The notes under the pieces: generated by a model
Seen by the model: the letters and a program-made list of their open reading frames with translations, nothing else
Database searches by the model: none
Told to the model about the DNA's origin: nothing
Origin: Collinsella sp.
GTDB lineage: Bacteria; Actinomycetota; Coriobacteriia; Coriobacteriales; Coriobacteriaceae
DNA length: 64,000 nt
Reading direction: 5' to 3'
Assembly (NCBI GenBank): GCA_031292915.1
Contig: JAUMSH010000076.1
Location: 15,671 to 79,670 of the forward strand
In this document: positions 59,301-64,000 of the stretch, one piece after another
Layout of the letters: each line of letters starts with the position of its first letter
How positions within the stretch are numbered: the first letter of the stretch is position 1
Made by a program: the position numbers and the translations under genes

Positions 59301-59784
59301 CAGCTTCTTCTGCTGCTGCTCGGTCTTTTCGACGGCGGCTTTGAGCTCGTCAATCTTCTCCTGGAGCGCGGCGACTTCTGCTGCGTTCTGCTCGATTTCG
59401 TTGTCGCTCACAGCCTGCGAGGCCTGATTCTTTTGCTGCTGCGCCTGCTTTTGAGACTGACCCGCCGCGTCGGCCTTCTTCTGGGCGGCATCGTAGGCGG
59501 CCTGAGCGTCCTTGAGCTGCTTTGCCGACTCCTCGGCCAGCTGGGCAGCCGTCTTTACGACCGCTTGGTTACCGGCGGCAACGGTATTCTCTACAGAACT
59601 ACCCCCCCCCCTGAACAGAATCGCCGTTATCGGTTGACGGTGCGGCGATTGCCGCCAGCGGCGACAAGAGCGGCTGAGCGATGAGGCCCGCCGTCAAAAC
59701 GGTTGCGACGGCGCGGTTGGCAACGCCCTTGACGTTGACGGCCTTGGCCCGAGGCTCAAAGTGTTGTGGACTGTAGTTTGCCAT
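56331..59784 (-). CDS. LAxTG-anchored coiled-coil surface protein with central CAP-like domain, split by a G10 tract (phase-OFF as sequenced)
   Basis: Two frames join into one gene. From the ATG at 59784 (GGGAG upstream) a signal peptide is read: basic MANYSPQHFEPRAKAVNVKG, hydrophobic VATVLTAGLIAQPLLSPLAAIA, a cleavable APS. The frame reaches the G10 run at 59602-59611 and stops at TAG (59601-59599). The second frame runs unbroken from there to 56331. With nine or twelve Gs they fuse exactly, giving 1150 residues for nine. The body is Ala/Lys/Asp-rich coiled coil, then a CAP-type domain near residue 550-660 (GENLAGG, QECGHYLNII), a second coiled coil, and a C-terminal sorting signal LAQTG, hydrophobic stretch and RRRKQM. 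It should be sortase-anchored to the wall. An assembly error in the homopolymer is the alternative. Confidence 0.85.
59602..59611 (-). repeat. Poly-G10 homopolymer, candidate slipped-strand contingency tract
   Basis: Ten consecutive Gs in the coding strand (Cs on plus), about 58 codons after the start, just past the predicted signal peptide. I saw no other run this long in the window. Losing one G or gaining two restores the full reading frame. Confidence 0.9.
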
Positions 59785-59849
59785 GGCTTTCTCCCTTTGA
59801 CACGGATGTATCCATACGTATCAAACGGTAGCTGTCGATTTTTGAATTC

Positions 59850-59866
59850 TGTTGCGCAACATTGGC
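59850..59866 (-). promoter_or_regulatory. Shared palindromic element, copy 2 (upstream of the surface-protein gene)
   Basis: Same 17 bases as 43581-43597, including the palindrome TGTTGCGCAACA, 65 bp upstream of the surface-protein start. The rest of the 306-bp region between the divergent surface-protein and DUF389 genes shows no further recognisable motif. Confidence 0.5.
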
Positions 59867-60090
59867 GACCAGCGTATTTTTGAAATTCACGCTCTCGTGC
59901 TTCACAGTTTCGTCACATTTGAAGGAGCTGGTGCATCATATTCTCGCGGGATGGAATTGAGCCTGTGATTTGCATTTGCTCCCGCGTCATCCGCCCTATC
60001 GGATTCCGCATCCAACAGACACCCCGCCCGCCACGGTGTAGAGTTAAGACAACGGGCGCGTTGCGCGGACCGCGCTGGAACGAGGTGGAC

Positions 60091-61230
60091 ATGGAACTCG
60101 ACAAACAACAGATCAAGCGACTGCGCGAGCGTCATCATCGGCGTCACGGCATCCGCCCCGCTCATAGCGAAGCCATGGAAAACATCGCCCGCTTCCTCAA
60201 GCGCGCATTCAACATTCGCGAGGGTCGCGCGCCCTACCACGTAATTCGCAAGCGTTTTGTAAACGGGGCGCGTCTGACTGGCTCCCACCTATGCATCCTG
60301 ATTATTGCCATGCTTATCGCGAGCATCGGCCTCGATATCGACTCGGACATTGCCATCGTGGGCGCCATGCTCATCTGCCCGCTCATGGGCTCGGTCCTTG
60401 CCATGGCATACGGTATTGCCACGCTCGACCGCGAGATTACCGTCGAAGCCGTCGCCAGCCTTGCGCTGCAGATGGCCTTTTGCCTGGTCACGTCCACGCT
60501 GTACTTTAAGCTCTCGCCCCTTGGCACCACCACGGCCGCCATCATCGACAACTCGACACCCACCGTCTGGGACCTTACCGTCGCACTCGCAGGCGGCTTT
60601 GCAGGCGGGCTGGGCAACTCGCGCGACCAGGAACCCGCCACGCTCATCGCCGGCGTGGCCGTGGCGACCGCGCTCATGCCGCCTCTGTGCGCGGCGGGCT
60701 ATGGCATCGCCATCGCAAGCGGGTCGCTGTTTCTCTCGGCGCTTTACGAGTTTGGCATCAACGTGGTCTTTATCGCACTCGCGGCCGAAGCCGTATTACT
60801 TATCTTGCGCGTGCCGCTCAAGCGCGACCTCAACGGCGACGGCATTGTAACCGCCGAAGAAGATGCCGAGGTCGACGAGCTATCGCGCAAGGTGCGCCGC
60901 CGCATCATTGTGGGTACGGTAGTCTTTGCCATCCCCTGCATCGTTATGACGGCGGGGTCTATTGGCTCGGCGCAGACCGGCGTGCAGGACGGCTACGGTG
61001 TCACCGAAACTACGCGCGAACTTGCCGCGGTGCTGCCGGGCTTTAAGGATTACACCGTCGCCGTCGAGACCTCGGCTACCGAAGGCGAGGAGGAGGGCGT
61101 CGTCGAGCGTGAGATTGTCGCCCATGTGACGACAGGCGAGGCGCTTGGGGCACACGACCGCCACGTCGCCCGCAAGCTCATAGACCTCAACGTACCCGAA
61201 CTCGATCGCGTGGAGTTCGATGTGAAGTGA
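60091..61230 (+). CDS. DUF389-family membrane protein
   Basis: A 379-residue protein with a basic N-terminus (DKQQIKRLRERHHRRHG), then about six helices of the DUF389 type (LCILIIAMLIASIGLDIDSDIAIVGAMLICPLMGSVLAMAYG, ATLIAGVAVATALMPPLCAAGYGIAIASG) and a C-terminal soluble region that includes an acidic DGIVTAEEDAEVDE stretch. Function unknown; transport is often assumed. The start at 60091 (GAGGTG upstream) replaces a longer frame that begins 42 codons earlier. It diverges from the surface-protein gene. Confidence 0.87.
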   Translation: MELDKQQIKRLRERHHRRHGIRPAHSEAMENIARFLKRAFNIREGRAPYHVIRKRFVNGARLTGSHLCILIIAMLIASIGLDIDSDIAIVGAMLICPLMGSVLAMAYGIATLDREITVEAVASLALQMAFCLVTSTLYFKLSPLGTTTAAIIDNSTPTVWDLTVALAGGFAGGLGNSRDQEPATLIAGVAVATALMPPLCAAGYGIAIASGSLFLSALYEFGINVVFIALAAEAVLLILRVPLKRDLNGDGIVTAEEDAEVDELSRKVRRRIIVGTVVFAIPCIVMTAGSIGSAQTGVQDGYGVTETTRELAAVLPGFKDYTVAVETSATEGEEEGVVEREIVAHVTTGEALGAHDRHVARKLIDLNVPELDRVEFDVK

Positions 61231-61305
61231 TGCAGAGCGCGGGATGAATGCTCGCACGGACGCAAGTTACGACGAGGCGCAGGTGCGATACGGACACGAG
61301 CAAAT

Positions 61306-61345
61306 AGCGGGGTGCAGTTCACACCCGCGCCCCGCTCGCTTTTTT
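61306..61345 (+). terminator. Intrinsic terminator of the DUF389 gene
   Basis: The 7-bp stem AGCGGGG/CCCCGCT (17-nt loop) is followed by CGC and TTTTTT on the plus strand, about 75 bp past the stop codon. Confidence 0.75.
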
Positions 61346-61356
61346 ATTGCCGTGAA

Positions 61357-61806
61357 TCAACTGTCCGAATCGACCTCGCCAGACTCCACCGTAAACGCCG
61401 GATCGGTGCTCACAAGATAAAATCGGGTCACCTTAGTATTTCTAATTAGGTAAATCTGCCCTTGATTGCGTCGGCGCGATATATATGCAACGTGAACCGC
61501 GCCGAACTCTTCGCCGTTTTCCTTCTTTAATACCAGGATATTGGGATCGTCCGTACGCTTAAACTGCCCGTCAACGCAGCTGCCGTCTTTGTCGACCAGT
61601 TGCCACCGATGGTTATCCTCTTCAAGAAAGGCCAGGGTTTCCAGACTCGTCTTGTCGTCCCGATAGTAACCGTCAATGGCAAACCCTTCGGAAGCGCATT
61701 CCTGCATATAGGACGTTTCTCGGCTTATAGCAAACAGCCCTGTAGCGCCCAAGAGCACAGCTAGGCAGACCACTGCAAGGGCTATCGAAATAACACGGCA
61801 ACCCAT
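61357..61806 (-). CDS. Small membrane-anchored hypothetical protein
   Basis: A 149-residue protein with an N-terminal hydrophobic anchor (VISIALAVVCLAVLLGATGLFAI, residues 5-27) and an extracytoplasmic domain of about 120 residues that looks beta-rich (NHRWQLVDKDGSCVDGQFKRT, NILVLKKENGEEFGAVHVAYI). It lacks a lipobox, since the only nearby cysteine comes after the helix within the soluble part. I recognise no family. A+T content is somewhat higher than in neighbouring genes. It lies convergent to DUF389 with a terminator between. Confidence 0.6.
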   Translation of the reverse strand: MGCRVISIALAVVCLAVLLGATGLFAISRETSYMQECASEGFAIDGYYRDDKTSLETLAFLEEDNHRWQLVDKDGSCVDGQFKRTDDPNILVLKKENGEEFGAVHVAYISRRRNQGQIYLIRNTKVTRFYLVSTDPAFTVESGEVDSDS

Positions 61807-61996
61807 GTTAGCCCAACCGATAGTTGTTTAACGGAGCGCGAAACATACCTGGAACCTCCGATGTCAGGGGGAACGTCGCCAGCAGGCTGGCGACAACTAT
61901 ATGTTTCTTTTATCAAACCATATGGCTGCTACTCGCGGAGGGGATATCGGCGAGCGGCGTGTTTTCATACTCCATTGGTCAAACCTAAGCGCGGCC

Positions 61997-62500
61997 CTAC
62001 AGCTCGTACTTGTACACACGGTAGATGTACTTCTCGGCTTCCATCTCGTAGGTGGCGATGGGCAGTCCATAGCGATCGTACTCGGCAAAAGTCTTGGCCA
62101 TGCCCGATGCCACGAGCATGCTATTCGAATCGCCGACGCGCTGCGCACTGCTCGCATAGCCCGAGAACGGCACGGCGATCTGGTCCACAAGCTCGTAGGT
62201 GCGCACGGTCTCGTCCACCGTAAAGATGCGCCCAAACGAATGCGTTCCCTTGCTGTAGTCGGTCACCACCGCGGCGCCCAGCTGGCCCCAGTCGAACTTG
62301 GGATAGCGCTCGGTCGCACCAAAGTTGTTGTCGTATAGCAGCACCTGGTAGCGACCAGTCGCTGCCGTGTCAGAACTCGGCAGATACGTCACGCTGTGCT
62401 GGCCTGCATTGAGCGAGAAATCGCCCTGGGCCTGCAATAACTTGTCTTCAAAGCCCGAGCCAGCCCATTGCCACTCCTTTCTATTTCTGGGTCCATCTTC
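61997..62500 (-). pseudogene. C-terminal remnant of an aryl-sulfate sulfotransferase (ASST-like)
   Basis: The frame is open from the TGA at 62501-62503 to the stop at 61997 and encodes about 165 residues. They resemble the C-terminal blades of bacterial arylsulfate sulfotransferases (NAGQHSVTYLP, YQVLLYDNNFG, RTYELVDQIAVPFSGYASSAQRVGDSNSMLVASG, ATYEMEAEKYIYRVYKY). Full-length enzymes are about 550-600 residues with a signal peptide and a catalytic His. Both are missing, as nothing upstream extends the frame. A TTG at 62437 could start a fragment but has no clear role. The 61807-61996 spacer holds a small GTCGCCAGC hairpin (61875-61894) and nothing else. Confidence 0.7.
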
Positions 62501-62554
62501 TCACTGCTGGCGGCCGAAAATGATCCGTTTTCCTCCGACCCCGAGGGATCGTTC

Positions 62555-63514
62555 TTAGTACTTGAAGAAGCCCTCGCCCGAGCTTTCGCCCAGCTTGCCT
62601 TCGTCGAGCATTTTCTTGAGAACGGAGGCCATGGCCTTAAAGTTGTAGGGCATCATCATCTTCTTGAGCAGCGGGCTCACCAGGCCCGGCACCTTCTGAT
62701 ACTGCATGACGATGTTGTAGGCCGTCTGGATACCCACCGTGTCGAATACGCGGAACGGGCCCTTGGGAGCGCCGGTGCCACGCGTCCACGCGAGGTCGAT
62801 GCTCTTGGGATCGCTCACGCCCGAGACGTACAGATCAAGGCCCGAAAGCAGCCACGGTACCAACATGGAGTTGAGCAGATAACCGTTCTTTTCCTTGTTG
62901 ACGGGCAACGCCAGCATACGGATGTCGTTGGCAAAGTCGACGAGTTCATCGAAGTAGCGCTTGTCGGTCTGGTCCTGTGCCATGACCTCGGTCATGTTGT
63001 TCTTCCAGATAGAGTTGGCAAAGTGCAGCGACAGGTACTTCTCGGGGCGGCCGGTGTACTTGGCAAAGGTGCTCGGCAGCAACGTGGAGGAGTTGGTCAC
63101 GAGGACGGTCTTTTGCGGGAGGACCGGGGCGAGCTTCTTGTAGAAGTCAATCTTTGCCTGGGTGTCTTCGGCCATAGACTCGATGACCAGGTCAGCGTCG
63201 GCCACGGCCTTGGCAATATCGAGCTCCAGCTTGAGTGTGGAGTAGGCACGCTCGACGGCGGCGAGCGCTGCCTCTTTGTCGAAGGGCTTACTGCTATCGG
63301 CGATACCAGAGCACCACTCGCCCGTGCCGTCCGCCATACCCTCGATTGCCGCAATGTACTCCTCGCGGACATGATCGATCTTGGGCTGGGTGCGGCCGAT
63401 GCTGCCCTCGCTGCGCAGCCAAATCGTTACATCAAAGCCGCAGTAGGCAGCCTGAAAGGCAATCTGGCTTCCCAGCACGCCACCGCCGGCGACGCAAACG
63501 GTCTTGTAGCTCAT
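62555..63514 (-). CDS. 3-hydroxyacyl-CoA dehydrogenase (3-hydroxybutyryl-CoA dehydrogenase-like)
   Basis: A 319-residue NAD(P)-dependent enzyme that oxidises 3-hydroxyacyl-CoA or reduces acetoacetyl-CoA. N-terminal Rossmann motif VCVAGGGVLGSQIAFQAA, adenine-site VIESMAEDTQAKIDFYKKL, catalytic His in YLSLHFANSIW and partner Glu in MTEVMAQ, then the all-helical C-terminal domain with NGYLLNSMLVPWLLSG and DLAWTRGTGAPKGPFRVFDTVG. The match is over the full length. No other acyl-CoA gene is adjacent, so pathway (butyrate-type fermentation or fatty-acid use) is open. A GAGAGGA site precedes the start. Confidence 0.9.
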   Translation of the reverse strand: MSYKTVCVAGGGVLGSQIAFQAAYCGFDVTIWLRSEGSIGRTQPKIDHVREEYIAAIEGMADGTGEWCSGIADSSKPFDKEAALAAVERAYSTLKLELDIAKAVADADLVIESMAEDTQAKIDFYKKLAPVLPQKTVLVTNSSTLLPSTFAKYTGRPEKYLSLHFANSIWKNNMTEVMAQDQTDKRYFDELVDFANDIRMLALPVNKEKNGYLLNSMLVPWLLSGLDLYVSGVSDPKSIDLAWTRGTGAPKGPFRVFDTVGIQTAYNIVMQYQKVPGLVSPLLKKMMMPYNFKAMASVLKKMLDEGKLGESSGEGFFKY

Positions 63515-63726
63515 GGGACGGTCCTCTCTTACGTAATTCCATAGATGTGTATTTATTCAACCGTAAGGAGGCCGCGAGCCGGGGGCGGGTTCTATAAACG
63601 GACGGTATTTCGCGGCGAACGGCTACATTTGTTCATTAACTCTCGATTTTGAGGCCATTTTTTGGCGCTGCTGAACCGCTGTTTTCGGAAGTGCGGGGAA
63701 AAATCGGGTTTCGCCGACCAGATCGG

Positions 63727-63773
63727 GGTAGCGCACAGAGATGTGGTGTAAGAGGCGGGGCATGCCCCGCCTC
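63727..63773. mobile_element. Left end of an IS256-family insertion sequence
   Basis: The 47 bases from GGTAGCGCACAG match the left half of the 26386-26457 hairpin, apart from one base in the central palindrome. The sequence then diverges and leads to a transposase coding start about 90 bp on. IS256-type elements have end repeats of 20-30 bp. The 63515-63726 stretch before it is gene-free and moderately A+T-rich. Confidence 0.6.
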
Positions 63774-63861
63774 CGCCCTTTCTTGAAAGGGAGGGAACCC
63801 CGCCTAGAACTCGTCGTTGGAGTAAGGAAGGTGACGAAGGGAAGGAAAAGGGATGCCCTAA

Positions 63862-64000
63862 GAAGAGAGTGTACTGCGCCTCGGTCGCGACGAGGCCCTC
63901 GAGGCGGCGAGGCTTTGGCAGGAGTGCGGCGACGCGCGCGAGTTCGCGTGCAGGGTGCTGGGCGGCGTGATGAACGCACTGATGGACTCCGAGGCCCAGC
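63862..64000 (+). CDS. IS256-family transposase, N-terminal part, runs off the window
   Basis: After an in-frame TAA (63859-63861) the frame is open to the window's end, 46 codons. It reads RLGRDEALEAARLWQECGDA, then REFACRVLGGVMNALMDSEA, which resembles the N-terminal helical region of IS256-family transposases, where LxxLMxxExxE-type residues precede the catalytic domain. The DDE residues would lie beyond the window. No ATG or GTG in frame precedes the match; a CTG at 63874 or a non-standard start is possible, or the 5' end is damaged. Confidence 0.6.

Noticed and set aside
63623..63979. 118-codon minus-strand frame across the right edge
   Set aside because: It runs through the insertion-sequence end and antisense to the transposase start. 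The translation shares its LLHHISVRY segment with a frame at 26400 only because the DNA repeat is shared.

Overview
The window is GC-rich, densely packed and strongly biased to the minus strand. Gene content points to a gut Coriobacteriia species, most likely Collinsella or a close relative. The clues are a lysyl-tRNA synthetase with a fused tRNA-binding domain, an argCJBD cluster ending at ornithine beside a MurE that lacks the diaminopimelate motif, a giant two-domain acyl-CoA dehydratase activase, zinc-ribbon membrane proteins, and an aryl-sulfotransferase remnant. The species is inferred from protein resemblance only.

Layout. 1-11 kb: the 3' part of a HipA-family kinase, dipeptidase pepD, clpC, and an operon of a 1479-residue activase with a TetR regulator, preceded by a perfect palindrome. 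11-26 kb: DUF2798 protein, ThrE exporter, lysS, greA, tatA, tRNA-Pro, ispE, veg, dtd, rdgB, rph, murI, a HAD hydrolase, murE, asnB and tRNA-Val. 26-36 kb: argCJBD, two PNPOx-like proteins, and a ribU-ecfA(A)-ecfT riboflavin importer under an FMN riboswitch. 36-46 kb: groES-groEL bracketed by two very long palindromes, divergent amidohydrolase genes, two zinc-ribbon membrane proteins and a YitT protein. 46-56 kb: the amaP-DUF2273-asp23 envelope cluster, yebC, a DUF6020 membrane protein, lgt, a NifU-like protein, a dCMP deaminase, coaX and an OPT transporter. 56-64 kb: a large LAxTG-anchored coiled-coil/CAP surface protein split by a G10 tract, a DUF389 protein, a small membrane protein, the sulfotransferase remnant, a 3-hydroxyacyl-CoA dehydrogenase, and the edge of an IS256-family element.

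Functional links. argCJBD makes ornithine, and the atypical MurE suggests that ornithine or lysine, not diaminopimelate, enters the wall. MurI supplies D-glutamate for the same pathway. The asp23 cluster, lgt and the surface protein are further envelope functions. RibU is riboswitch-controlled, so riboflavin uptake should follow FMN level.

The most unusual material is non-coding or regulatory. (1) A poly-G10 tract just after a signal peptide puts a 1150-residue surface protein out of frame, as in a phase-variable locus. (2) Six hairpins share a GGGACAGG loop but have stems that differ in sequence while staying paired; five sit at or near stop codons. (3) Two smaller families of intergenic palindromes recur. 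(4) A 72-bp hairpin is built from two copies of what looks like an IS256-type end. (5) Two palindromes of 143 and 211 bp flank groESL. (6) A 12-bp palindrome with conserved flank lies 65-75 bp upstream of two envelope-protein genes. No CRISPR array, prophage module or reverse transcriptase was seen.
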